Source of the DNA: an uncultured Bacteroidales bacterium
Lineage (GTDB): Bacteria > Bacteroidota > Bacteroidia > Bacteroidales > UBA932
Assembly (NCBI GenBank): GCA_937900465.1
Contig: CALCEJ010000084.1
Span: 1 to 13,592, forward strand
Direction of reading: 5' to 3'
Length of the DNA stretch: 13,592 nucleotides
In this document: piece after piece, positions 1-7,219 of the stretch
Layout of the letters: each line of letters opens with the position of its first letter
Position numbering within the stretch: the first letter of the stretch is position 1
Program-made: the position numbers and the translations under genes
The notes under the pieces: generated by a model
Databases searched by the model: none
Seen by the model: only the letters and a program-made list of their open reading frames with translations
What the model was told of the DNA's origin: nothing

Positions 1-1
1 G

Positions 2-112
2 TGTCACCTCTATCAGGACACCTACCGCAAGCTATGGGCACAAAAAGAGGCTGACTCACAAGTCAACCTCATTCGTGTGCGGGCAATGGGACAATTATCG
101 AACCATTTTTGA
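2..112 (+). CDS. 3' end of an unidentified gene (partial, enters from left edge)
   Basis: Frame 2 is open from the window edge to a TGA at 110-112 and gives 36 residues, ending in ...VRAMGQLSNHF. The composition is that of a normal soluble protein, with mixed charged and aromatic residues (HLYQDTYRKLW near the start), rather than of intergenic translation. The stretch is too short to assign a family, and no catalytic motif is visible. It converges on the toxin gene, whose stop codon lies 42 nt further on, and I see no clear intrinsic terminator between the two. It could be the tail of a mobile-element or defence gene given the accessory look of this side of the tRNA, but that is a guess. A chance open frame of this length cannot be excluded. 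Confidence 0.4.
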   Translation, partial: CHLYQDTYRKLWAQKEADSQVNLIRVRAMGQLSNHF

Positions 113-154
113 GGATCTCGACGCTATATATCTATTTGTTTTACAACTCAAAGA

Positions 155-559
155 CTAATCTGACAAGAAGGCATCCAGACTTCCTTTAATCACGTCATGC
201 TGAATTTTTTTAGAGACTTGTAAAAGTTCGGGGATATTTGTCTTAACGGTGTTGAATATGCCTTCAGCATCAACGTCTCCATATTCGTGAGACAGGAAAT
301 TACGCATCCCAAAGACGGCAGGCCAGGGAATAGATGAGTATGTTTTGAAGAAGTCACTGCCACAAATGTTGCGGATCTTGACGAGACTTTCGGTTATATA
401 TTGGAGGCTCATTCCGCAGGCACGGAAAACAATGAGCCCGGGAGTGCTGGAGACAAAGTCGTCGGGCGCATTAATGTCCTTGCTCATTTCTAGCAACAGG
501 TTCATCTCCTTTAATGCGGCATCAAGCAGGGAAAGAACGCGTTCTTTTTTAGGATACAT
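155..559 (-). CDS. hepT: HepT-like HEPN ribonuclease toxin (DUF86 family)
   Basis: This 134-residue all-helical protein is of the length usual for HepT/DUF86 toxins. The HEPN RNase signature R-x4-H-x-Y is intact at Arg86, His91 and Tyr93 (RNFLSHEY). In characterised HepT proteins Arg and His form the RNA-cleaving site of a dimer, and the nearby Tyr is the residue that the partner MntA modifies with AMP to silence the toxin. The ATG (557-559) lies inside the 3' end of the upstream antitoxin gene, an 11-nt overlap, so the two are probably translationally coupled with the antitoxin made first. The stop is TAG. The target RNA cannot be deduced. Family assignment is firm from motif plus gene partner; toxicity in this host is inferred. 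Confidence 0.9.
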   Translation of the reverse strand: MYPKKERVLSLLDAALKEMNLLLEMSKDINAPDDFVSSTPGLIVFRACGMSLQYITESLVKIRNICGSDFFKTYSSIPWPAVFGMRNFLSHEYGDVDAEGIFNTVKTNIPELLQVSKKIQHDVIKGSLDAFLSD

Positions 560-1049
560 AGATGGTCTCCTCCTTCAGACGACAGGCAAATTTTTCGGGA
601 AAAATAGATTTGGAAGAAACAAGGTCTACGTGTCTTCCGAAAACGGTCTCCAATTGGCTTGCAATGGTGGAGTATAGAAATAAATCTGGCTTTGAGAGCG
701 TAATGATGATGTCGATATCACTGTCTGCACGCCCTTCATCCCTGGCAAAGCTTCCAAACAGACCGATTCTTTCAATTCCAAAAGCCGACTTGTTGCATAA
801 ATAGTAAACTTTAAGCATTGATAGTATCTGATCTCTTCCCAGTCCATTGCCACCTCTGACATCCTCATAATGTACGACGGCCTTATAGCCAAGGGCATCA
901 AGTACACGAGCGTACGTGGCAGGACTTCCAAGCTTTCCGCTCTCCATTCTGGATATCTGTGACTTGCTCATACCGGCCAATATTCCCACCTGCTCTTGAG
1001 TCATTCCCCTTGACTTTCGCATCCTTTTTATAGATTCGTTCATATCCAT
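549..1049 (-). CDS. mntA: XRE helix-turn-helix fused to MntA-type nucleotidyltransferase antitoxin
   Basis: The protein has 166 residues in two domains. Residues about 5-54 form an XRE/Cro-type helix-turn-helix (MTQEQVGILAGMSKSQISRME). Residues about 72-166 form a minimal nucleotidyltransferase with the motif GS-x10-D-x-D at Gly99-Ser100 and Asp111/Asp113, plus a third acidic residue at Asp142 (HVDLVS). The active site looks complete. In type VII toxin-antitoxin systems MntA neutralises HepT by transferring AMP to its Tyr. The added HTH suggests that this antitoxin also binds DNA, probably its own promoter. The ATG at 1047-1049 has a Bacteroidetes promoter immediately upstream; an in-frame ATG two codons later is an alternative start. 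The gene appears more AT-rich than the run right of the tRNA, which fits acquisition by transfer. Confidence 0.9.
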   Translation of the reverse strand: MDMNESIKRMRKSRGMTQEQVGILAGMSKSQISRMESGKLGSPATYARVLDALGYKAVVHYEDVRGGNGLGRDQILSMLKVYYLCNKSAFGIERIGLFGSFARDEGRADSDIDIIITLSKPDLFLYSTIASQLETVFGRHVDLVSSKSIFPEKFACRLKEETIYVS

Positions 1050-1057
1050 CTTTTTCG

Positions 1058-1088
1058 CAAATATAAGAATAGTTTAAGAAATATGCAA
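1058..1088 (-). promoter_or_regulatory. Bacteroidetes-type promoter of the mntA-hepT operon
   Basis: On the minus strand a -7 box TATATTTG (1058-1065) matches the Bacteroidetes consensus TAnnTTTG exactly. A TTG (1086-1088) lies 20 nt upstream of it, in the expected -33 position. Only 8 nt separate the -7 box from the mntA ATG, so the transcript should start within a few bases of the start codon and be leaderless or nearly so. The HTH of the antitoxin is a likely repressor here, but no clear operator palindrome is visible. Confidence 0.7.
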
Positions 1089-1140
1089 CTTATTTATAAA
1101 TTGTTCGACAGGGGTTAGAGGTGGAGTCCCCAGCCGCAAA

Positions 1141-1166
1141 CGAAAAAGCCTGGCGTGAAGCCAGGC
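1141..1166 (-). terminator. Intrinsic terminator of tRNA-Leu
   Basis: Perfect 7-bp inverted repeat GCCTGGC/GCCAGGC (1148-1154 and 1160-1166) with a 5-nt loop. In the minus-strand direction it is followed by TTTTTCG. It begins 8 nt after the 3' end of the tRNA and separates it from the toxin-antitoxin operon. Confidence 0.88.
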
Positions 1167-1174
1167 AACTAATG

Positions 1175-1257
1175 TGCGGGTGAAGGGACTCGAACCCATA
1201 CGCCTTTGGGGCACCAGATCCTAAGTCTGGGTTGTCTACCAATTCCAACACACCCGC
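1175..1257 (-). tRNA. tRNA-Leu (anticodon UAG)
   Basis: The 7-bp acceptor stem GCGGGTG/CACCCGC closes with discriminator A. The D-arm contains AATTGGTAGA. The anticodon stem CCAGA/TCTGG encloses loop CTTAGGA with anticodon TAG (plus-strand 1221-1223), which reads CUN leucine codons. There is a long class II variable arm (TGCCCCAAAGGCGT region) and the T-loop is TTCGAGT. The CCA end is not encoded, as is usual in Bacteroidetes. The outermost part of the T-stem (ATGGG against CCCTT) contains one U-U mismatch, a small oddity that should not prevent folding. A terminator follows directly, and a promoter box lies 13 nt upstream. Confidence 0.96.
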
Positions 1258-1270
1258 AGGAAAGGGATTG

Positions 1271-1278
1271 CAAATATA
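1271..1278 (-). promoter_or_regulatory. -7 promoter box of tRNA-Leu
   Basis: TATATTTG on the minus strand matches TAnnTTTG exactly and ends 13 nt before the mature 5' end of the tRNA, leaving room for a short 5' leader. A -33 TTTG at the standard spacing is not evident; the only nearby TTTG is about 10 nt away, which is too close. Confidence 0.55.
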
Positions 1279-1298
1279 GCGATTTTTTCAAAAAAGGG

Positions 1299-1306
1299 TA
1301 TATTTG
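1299..1306 (+). promoter_or_regulatory. Possible divergent -7 box facing the prmA side
   Basis: TATATTTG on the plus strand is the mirror image of the tRNA promoter box at 1271-1278. Between the two lies a T6-C-A6 dyad (1283-1295), so the whole 1271-1306 stretch is close to symmetrical. No TTG is found at a proper -33 distance. The box could drive a small transcript through 1312-1483, or be a chance consequence of the dyad. Confidence 0.3.
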
Positions 1307-1483
1307 TATCATAGACTCGCTTTCAGAGGGTGACAGCGCAGCGAAAGCAGCCGGGGGTGGATTCGCAGGTCCCGTACAAGGTCAGGAAATCACTGACGAC
1401 GGGGTCGGACTTGAACTTTGCAGCGAAGCGTTAGCACTACCAGGATGGCAAATCGACTGATCTTCTGATTTAGCATTGCGTTA
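1307..1483. other. Intergenic stretch with potential RNA structure, no protein gene
   Basis: No credible coding region is seen between the tRNA promoter and the prmA stop; the plus-strand frame across it begins inside the tRNA. Several inverted repeats are visible: GCTTTC/GAAAGC (1319-1324, 1343-1348); a nested stem with CCCGT (1371-1375) pairing to ACGGG (1399-1403) and GTCAG (1381-1385) pairing to CTGAC (1393-1397) inside it; and AAATC/GATTT near 1450-1471. No strong U-tract follows on either strand. It may be the prmA 3' trailer, a dispersed repeat, or a plus-strand small RNA that starts after the box at 1299. Confidence 0.3.
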
Positions 1484-2332
1484 TCATTTTGTAAACCCCA
1501 GGGAGACCCATCCTCCCCTTTCACTACGGCTGAGCGCCGTCAGTCCTTCGGATAAGGCGGCCGATGACACCGCCTCCTCGTCCGAAGGGAAAAAGCCGCT
1601 CACAAGAAGCTTTCCTCCGCGGCGGAGGCTGCGTACGTAAGTGGACATATCCTGGATCAGGATATTCCTGTGGATATTCGCAAGAATCACGTCATACAGG
1701 CCCATCTGCATCAGCGACGCATCCCCGCACAGGACCTGTACCCTGGGGCTTACCCTGTTCCAACGCACGTTCCCCCAGGCCGATTTCGCCGCTACCGCGT
1801 CTATGTCTATAGCCCATACACGCTTCGCCCCCATCTTCGCAGCGAGGATTGCAAGGACCCCTGTCCCGCAGCCCATATCGAGGACATTATGGTTCCGGAT
1901 CGAAGACTCGAGACGGAGCATTTCCTCCATCATCATATATGTCGTGTCGTGATAACCGGTCCCGAAGGCCATCGACGGATTCATCCATATATTGAAACGG
2001 GAATGGGGCGGATTTTCATTGAAAGAGGCCTTGACCGTGACAAGGGAGGGTTCCACCACGATGGGCTCGAAAGAGTCTTCCCACACCTGGTTCCAGTTCC
2101 TTCCGGTCACAAGGTTTGCAGAAAAGCCTTCCACGAAGTCATATCCGGACAGCACGACCTTCACGTCCGACGGACGGTATTCCTCCCTCTGGATATAGCA
2201 CTTCAGGGAGGGCTCCTCCACGGAAAAAGAATCGAACGGCAGTTCCCCGAGTTCCGCCATAAGGATCTCAGCAGCCTCCTCGGAAAACGGATTCAGGACA
2301 ACCGTCACTTCTATGTAATCAGAACTGTTCAT
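1484..2332 (-). CDS. prmA: Ribosomal protein L11 methyltransferase PrmA
   Basis: This cytosolic SAM-dependent enzyme trimethylates ribosomal protein L11. With the start at 2330-2332 it has 282 residues, the normal size for Bacteroidetes PrmA, and begins MNSSDYIEV. The family motif NPSMAFGTG lies at about residues 118-126, SAM-binding motif I VLDMGCGTG at 150-158, and the substrate-side ANIHRN, which replaces NPPY, at 218-223. A longer in-frame reading from 2446 adds 38 basic, Arg/Ser-rich residues that overlap the upstream gene and do not resemble PrmA, so I reject that start. The chosen ATG follows AAGAGG and overlaps the 3' end of the AsmA-like gene by 14 nt, implying translational coupling. 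It is the last gene of the run, and no clear terminator follows. Confidence 0.95.
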   Translation of the reverse strand: MNSSDYIEVTVVLNPFSEEAAEILMAELGELPFDSFSVEEPSLKCYIQREEYRPSDVKVVLSGYDFVEGFSANLVTGRNWNQVWEDSFEPIVVEPSLVTVKASFNENPPHSRFNIWMNPSMAFGTGYHDTTYMMMEEMLRLESSIRNHNVLDMGCGTGVLAILAAKMGAKRVWAIDIDAVAAKSAWGNVRWNRVSPRVQVLCGDASLMQMGLYDVILANIHRNILIQDMSTYVRSLRRGGKLLVSGFFPSDEEAVSSAALSEGLTALSRSERGGWVSLGFTK

Positions 2333-5300
2333 CCTCTTTACGGTATGCGTCGCCGGTCGTAACGCCCGCGGCCTCATCCTCGAGGAGAACGACCTCCTCG
2401 CGGAGTTTTTCCTTACGGGCCTCAACGCTTTCGAGGACTGATTCATACTCCTCCTGGGCCCTTGTCAGGGAATCCAGTACGCCGCGAACCTCCACGGTGT
2501 CAATCTCCGAGGAGAATCCGACCTGGTCTATACGGGACTGGATATAACTCTGATTGCGGTTTTCTTCGATGGCTTTCTGGACACCGATATCGAAGATGTT
2601 GTGAATCGAAGACAGGAGGCTGTACTGGACAGTATCGAGCTGCCGGGTAAATACCGGGACATTGGGGTTCCGGTACTTCGCACGGCCCACTCCGAAACGG
2701 ACGTGGTCGAAATCCTTACCCCACGCATTGATTCCGAACTTGATAAGAAGAGGTGAACGGATCACGGAGACGTGGTAACGGAAGGATTCATCCAGATGCT
2801 GGATACCGCTCGCAGCAAGCATATACCGGTCGATGTCGAGGACGAACGGGAAAATCTCTATGGTGTTGTCCCTGACCATCGCCGTTACGTACATATTGTC
2901 GATTACGGCCCGCTTCGAGTTCCGGAACATCATTATCTTCATTATCCTTGAGATATCCTTGTCCGGACGAAGTGTAAGGTCCTTTCCTGAAATCCTCATC
3001 ACGCCGTCCATCGTGGGAAGCACAAGATTCATCGTCGTGTCGATGTCCGAAGTCGCAGCAAGGGAGACGTCAAGATCTCCGGAGAATGTCTTCAGAAGCG
3101 GCATCAGAGTATCGACAGCCGGAATCAGCGTTATGACTTTTTCCGCCGTGATATCCACGAGCGAGAGGTCGAAGCCGGCTTTTATCTCATCCTTGGAAAG
3201 GGTTGAATAAAAGCCTTCCAGATATATGTCGCCCATATTCGACGCGGCAACTGTATTCGTAATCTGAATGGTCCTCTGCCTCATCGCGATATCCGCCGCA
3301 GCCCAGCTCACAAGCAAGCTGTCATACTTGATCCGGTTAGCCTCAAGGGAGAGATTTGCAACGATGTTTCCGGGAATTACGATAAGCGGCGATGATGTTA
3401 TGCTGTCAGGCATCTCCGAGGATGGTACTTCTTCAACTGCGGTTTCAACCGTAGCAGCATCGGAAAACTCCGAGGCGTGTTCTGTCCAGTAAGCATAGGC
3501 CCGGAGAAGTTCATTCGCGTCAATATAATCCGACCGTACCGCAGCGTCAAGCCGGAGCTGTCCCTTTCCCCGGCCGCCGATTGCACGCCGGAGTCCTGAA
3601 AGCGTAGCGGAGGCAGACACATCCGATTGCCCGCTTTGGAGCTTGACGTTCGAAAGGACGAGATTGTTATTGTCTATCTTTCCGGAAACATCGCTGACAA
3701 CAGTCCTCAGCGGATAAGCCGGCACGAAAATCCGGCCCTCTTCAAGCGCGACATTTCCAAGGAAATCCCATTCCCTCATATACTTTGCCACCGTCTCGCC
3801 AAGGTTCAGGTCGATGTCGCTGCGCCGGAAAGACTCTTCCTTCATCCAGGCGGGGACGCTGCGGGAGCGTCGGGCATAGGCAAAAAGGGAATCGCGGGGA
3901 ACGCCGGGATAGACCCTCTGGAGGGAATCGAGGATGTGACGCCGTTTCGCCCTCCGGTCTGCGGAAGAAACGTGTTTGGAGGCCGATGCGTTGAAAGAGA
4001 GCTCATCAAGCAAGAAGAAATCGCTGCCGCTCTTAACCCGTACCCTTCCGGATTCAGACGAAAGGGAAAGTTTCATAGGGGTCTTTCCCTTGGAAGGGGT
4101 GATACGGAACCTTTCCGTATTGTCCTTTATCCGGAGCGCAAGGCCCGTATTATCCATAAGGGTAAGATTCGATGCCTTCACCTGACCGGAAAGGTCCGCA
4201 GGATTCCGGGCCTCCACATTCAGGTTTCTGCCGTTGATCCACGTCGCCGGCAGTTCCAGCCCCACGGTATCTATCGCCGCCCGGAGGGCAAGCGTACGGT
4301 TTTCCGTCCCCGCTTTTATCGCAGCGGACCTCACATAGAGGTCAAGAGTATCCGGGGCATCGTGGATCGTAAGGTCCGAAAGGTCCACGCGGCAGTCGAT
4401 ATCCGCATTCCCGATTCCCTGGAGACTGAGCTGCGAAAGCCTTGCCGCAGCATCGATATCAGCATCCAGCTCTCCGTCACCATTTATGCCCATAGAGGCG
4501 GTGAAATACCGCGTCAGGCGGGCGACATCGGCATTGATCTTTCCTTTCAGCGTAAGGAGCGGGTCCGCCCCCAGAAGGTCGTCGCCCGTTGCGACGAGAT
4601 TTGCCCTTGCGCCGTAGATATCCCCGTCAGGGATTCTCACGAGGGCTTTAACCATAGGGGAACTGCTCTCCGAGAAATAGCCGTCAGCCGTCGCATTCAG
4701 GGAAAGCGTTGCGGAACAGGGGATGTCCCTGATTTCGGGGAAGTTGTCCCCGAAGTCCCTCACGAGATCACCGATACGGCACTGATCGACCCCGGCGGCA
4801 GCCCTGAGATAAGTGCTGTCCGGGTAAAGGACGGCACTGGCGTTTCCGTGAAGAAGAAGCGACGCGACGTTGACCGCGAGAGTGTCCACCTCGAGCGGAA
4901 TGCACGCTTCCGCCTCCGGGAACGACGCCTTCGAAAAAATTCCTATGGGGACCACCATCCGCCCGAAGGCATTCGTAGCAAGGAAGACCTTCGCCGCCGC
5001 CTCGAGCCCGGCCTTTCTGGATTTCAGCTCCAGCGACAGCCTGTCGAGCCCCAGCGCGACCGTATCCCGGGGAAGCCGCCCCGAAAGGAAAAGACTGTCA
5101 ATCCCCAGATCCAGCTTCGACCCCAGCGGATCCTTGATCAGCACATCCCCGTCAAGGCCCATCTGTTTCATAGTGAAGAGCCCATAGAGGGTATCCCGAG
5201 GGTCTGTAAAAACGATGAAAGGCCTGTCCGTCAGGGCGACTTTCCGGATACGGATATCCGGAAGACCAGTCGAGACGGTATCGTCAGGATTGCCGCCGCC

Positions 5301-5774
5301 AAGGGGAAGAATGTTCCAGTTGGCGGCCGTAGAATCGTAATAATGCGCAAAAATCCTGGGGCCGGAAAGCTCCAGGTTTTTTACATCTATCCTTCCCCTG
5401 AGAAGGCTGAGTACGTTGAGAGTTGCGTCCAGGCACCTCAGCGATGCGAGAGTGTCCGCCTCTTCCGCCCTGCCGGCATTCGAAAGCGAGAACCGCCCCG
5501 TATCCTTGCACAGGGAATCGTACTGTGAGAACGTCGAATGGGGGTATGTGACGGAAAGGTTGTCCAGCCGGACATTGACTCCGGGGAATCTCCTGAGGAT
5601 CGAGCCCCTGACACGGGAGAACTCAGCGTCCCCGAGGATGAACTCCGCCGCAATCCGGTTTACCACAGGTGTCAGCATCCCGGTGCGGAGGGCGATTTCC
5701 ACGGCGACAAGGAGGATTACGATGAATCCTCCTATGCCGATAAGAATGTTTCTGAGGAGTTTCCCCGCTTTCAT
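2319..5774 (-). CDS. AsmA-family inner-membrane protein, periplasmic domain anchored by one helix
   Basis: The protein has 1151 residues. The N-terminus is a short basic stretch plus one membrane helix (about residues 9-30), then the AsmA N-terminal pattern (FSRVRGSILRRFPGVNVRLD, and later LLRGRIDVKNLELSGPRIFA). The long middle is rich in beta-strand-like repeats, and an AsmA-like C-terminal region (about 940-1070, with DGVMRISGKDLTLRPDKDIS) follows. The last 60 residues are highly charged and look like a coiled coil (EEYESVLESVEARKEKLREE). AsmA, TamB and YhdP relatives form periplasm-spanning grooves that help move phospholipid or assemble the outer membrane; that role is inferred here. The gene follows the Ser-rich gene by 3 nt and overlaps prmA. 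The cytoplasmic/periplasmic orientation is predicted only. Confidence 0.88.
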   Translation of the reverse strand: MKAGKLLRNILIGIGGFIVILLVAVEIALRTGMLTPVVNRIAAEFILGDAEFSRVRGSILRRFPGVNVRLDNLSVTYPHSTFSQYDSLCKDTGRFSLSNAGRAEEADTLASLRCLDATLNVLSLLRGRIDVKNLELSGPRIFAHYYDSTAANWNILPLGGGNPDDTVSTGLPDIRIRKVALTDRPFIVFTDPRDTLYGLFTMKQMGLDGDVLIKDPLGSKLDLGIDSLFLSGRLPRDTVALGLDRLSLELKSRKAGLEAAAKVFLATNAFGRMVVPIGIFSKASFPEAEACIPLEVDTLAVNVASLLLHGNASAVLYPDSTYLRAAAGVDQCRIGDLVRDFGDNFPEIRDIPCSATLSLNATADGYFSESSSPMVKALVRIPDGDIYGARANLVATGDDLLGADPLLTLKGKINADVARLTRYFTASMGINGDGELDADIDAAARLSQLSLQGIGNADIDCRVDLSDLTIHDAPDTLDLYVRSAAIKAGTENRTLALRAAIDTVGLELPATWINGRNLNVEARNPADLSGQVKASNLTLMDNTGLALRIKDNTERFRITPSKGKTPMKLSLSSESGRVRVKSGSDFFLLDELSFNASASKHVSSADRRAKRRHILDSLQRVYPGVPRDSLFAYARRSRSVPAWMKEESFRRSDIDLNLGETVAKYMREWDFLGNVALEEGRIFVPAYPLRTVVSDVSGKIDNNNLVLSNVKLQSGQSDVSASATLSGLRRAIGGRGKGQLRLDAAVRSDYIDANELLRAYAYWTEHASEFSDAATVETAVEEVPSSEMPDSITSSPLIVIPGNIVANLSLEANRIKYDSLLVSWAAADIAMRQRTIQITNTVAASNMGDIYLEGFYSTLSKDEIKAGFDLSLVDITAEKVITLIPAVDTLMPLLKTFSGDLDVSLAATSDIDTTMNLVLPTMDGVMRISGKDLTLRPDKDISRIMKIMMFRNSKRAVIDNMYVTAMVRDNTIEIFPFVLDIDRYMLAASGIQHLDESFRYHVSVIRSPLLIKFGINAWGKDFDHVRFGVGRAKYRNPNVPVFTRQLDTVQYSLLSSIHNIFDIGVQKAIEENRNQSYIQSRIDQVGFSSEIDTVEVRGVLDSLTRAQEEYESVLESVEARKEKLREEVVLLEDEAAGVTTGDAYRKEDEQF

Positions 5775-5777
5775 CCG

Positions 5778-7208
5778 CTATCTGAAGTAGGTGTACTTGT
5801 TGTACAGGGATCCGTACATCTGTCCAAGCACCTCCAGGTAAGGCTCACCTCCAAACAGGGTTGTGCGGTAAACTGTATTGTCGACGAGATAGTACTCGAT
5901 TCCGTTCATCACGATTACCTCGTAGTCATCAGGGAGTGAAGTTACCAGGGCTCCTGCAGGAGGGATGATGGTCGAAACGGCTCCGGATGCGGAGACGAGG
6001 TAGAAGATACCGTCCTGATAGAAGTAGTTCGCGTTCGCATAAGCGTAACTCTGGACAAGGCCCATGCTGTTAGCGAGCTCGTATGCGGAGAGCGCCCTGT
6101 TGCCGTTAAGGGCGTAGGCGGCGTTCTGGGCCATGATGCGGGCGTTGTTCTGGGCAATGATCAGGTTCTGCTGGGCGATGGTGTTGTAATAGTCGAACGA
6201 GGTCCTGTAAGTACGGTATACGTTGGAATAATAAGAGAATGTCACAGCTCTCATTATGCTCCTGTCAATCGCAGCCTCGAGCGAGGTCATATAAGGAGGA
6301 CGGCAGACTATGTATGCACCGGCGTAAGGCCTGTAGTAAACTCCGCCATAGTAGTAGTAATCAATCCCCCAGTGGCTGATCCTGCGGTACCCGGCAGGGA
6401 GCACGTGGACCCTGTAACCGAAGTAGTGAGGATGATCGCCCCAGAAGTTGTTGATTCTCTGAGGGGGAATCATATCCCTCTCGCGGGGTGGTATCCTGTG
6501 GAGGTTCCTGCCCTCGTCGAGGCGGAAGTCGTCACCGTAACGGTAATTCGCTCCGCGATCACGGAAGTTGTCGCTGGCGGTGCCGGCTCCGGGTGCGGGA
6601 GCGGAGCTGCTTTTCTCGACATCGGCTCCGGAGAGGCCGCCGCGGGAAACGTTGGAGGCTGCGGACCTGACGGTTCCGGAGGAAGTGCTTCCGCTTCTGA
6701 CAGTGGAAGAAGAGCTACCGGAACGGACGGAACCGGAGGAGCTGCCGCTTCTGACAGTGCTGGAAGAGCTACCGCTTCTGACAGTGCTGGAAGAGCTGCT
6801 GCCGGAACGGACAGTGCTGGAAGAGCTGCTGCCGCTTCTGACGGTTCCGCTGGAGGAAGAAGAAGAGCTGCTGCCGCTTCTGACGGTTCCGCTGGAGGAG
6901 CGGGAACTGCTGGAAGATGAAGAAGAGGAATTGCTGCTGCTTCCGCGGCTTACGGTTCCGCTGGAAGAAGAACGGGTAGTGCCGCTGGATGAGGACGAGG
7001 AACTGCCCCGGCTCACCTGCGAACTCCCGGACGAAGAAGAGCGGGATGTGCCCGAAGTTGAAGAAGATCCCCTGGAGGTTCCGGAGGACGTAGTGGTCCC
7101 CCTTGAGGTCCCGGAAGAGGAGCCTCTTGTCTGCGCCATCACTGAAGGCGAGAAGACAAGCACGAGGGCCATAAGAGTGCTTGCTGCGTAAATTGTAAAG
7201 CGTCTCAT
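5778..7208 (-). CDS. Secreted Ser/Arg-repeat protein with DUF6515-like C-terminal region
   Basis: The protein has 476 residues. A signal peptide (residues 1-25, ending SVMA before Gln26) implies export. Residues about 27-190 are a low-complexity Ser/Gly/Thr/Arg region containing eight [S/T]VRS-type units spaced 9-14 residues apart. The C-terminal part (about 220-476) is rich in Tyr and resembles the Bacteroidetes DUF6515 family, with GYRVHVLPAGYRRISHWG at about 264-281 and a following Tyr-Gly cluster (YYYYGGVYYRPY). A second short unit near 432-451 (VMNGIEYYLVDNTVYR) repeats the same kind of strand pattern. No enzyme motif is seen, and the function is unknown. It starts 11 nt after the namZ stop; a weak TACCTTTA box (7233-7240) might add a local promoter. 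The repeat tract should be intrinsically disordered. Confidence 0.82.
   Translation of the reverse strand: MRRFTIYAASTLMALVLVFSPSVMAQTRGSSSGTSRGTTTSSGTSRGSSSTSGTSRSSSSGSSQVSRGSSSSSSSGTTRSSSSGTVSRGSSSNSSSSSSSSSRSSSGTVRSGSSSSSSSSGTVRSGSSSSSTVRSGSSSSSTVRSGSSSSTVRSGSSSGSVRSGSSSSTVRSGSTSSGTVRSAASNVSRGGLSGADVEKSSSAPAPGAGTASDNFRDRGANYRYGDDFRLDEGRNLHRIPPRERDMIPPQRINNFWGDHPHYFGYRVHVLPAGYRRISHWGIDYYYYGGVYYRPYAGAYIVCRPPYMTSLEAAIDRSIMRAVTFSYYSNVYRTYRTSFDYYNTIAQQNLIIAQNNARIMAQNAAYALNGNRALSAYELANSMGLVQSYAYANANYFYQDGIFYLVSASGAVSTIIPPAGALVTSLPDDYEVIVMNGIEYYLVDNTVYRTTLFGGEPYLEVLGQMYGSLYNKYTYFR
6657..6890 (-). repeat. Degenerate tandem repeat encoding S-T-V-R-S-G-S-S units
   Basis: Eight imperfect copies of a 27-30-nt unit code for TVRSGSSSS-like blocks; one interval is 42 nt. 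The central Val residues fall at 109, 123, 133, 143, 152, 161, 170 and 180. The DNA copies are similar (on the plus strand, gctgccgcttctgac recurs) but not identical, so length variation by slippage or recombination is plausible. The wider Ser-rich tract extends over 6639-7130. Confidence 0.8.
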
Positions 7209-7219
7209 AGCGGTCTGTT

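Noticed and set aside
1395..1430. tRNA-like T-arm (GTTCAAGTCC on the minus strand)
   Set aside because: The flanking bases do not form a T-stem, and no acceptor or anticodon arm can be drawn.
1206..1460. Plus-strand open frame of 84 residues across tRNA-Leu
   Set aside because: It starts inside the antisense of the tRNA; its sequence shows no protein-like pattern.
1670..2362. Plus-strand open frame of 230 residues opposite prmA
   Set aside because: It is His/Arg-rich, without family resemblance, antisense to prmA.
2333..2446. Upstream extension of PrmA by 38 residues
   Set aside because: The added residues are Arg/Ser-rich, lie within the coding sequence of the AsmA-like gene, and do not resemble PrmA; the start at 2332 gives the normal family length.
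3627..5528. Long plus-strand open frame of 633 residues opposite the AsmA-like gene
   Set aside because: It is Arg/Pro-rich with no recognisable domain, lies wholly antisense to a well-supported gene, and is explained by the codon bias of a GC-rich opposite strand.
6568..7191. Plus-strand open frame with Leu/Glu repeats
   Set aside because: It is the antisense reading of the Ser/Arg repeat tract; its regular pattern follows from the repeats on the other strand.
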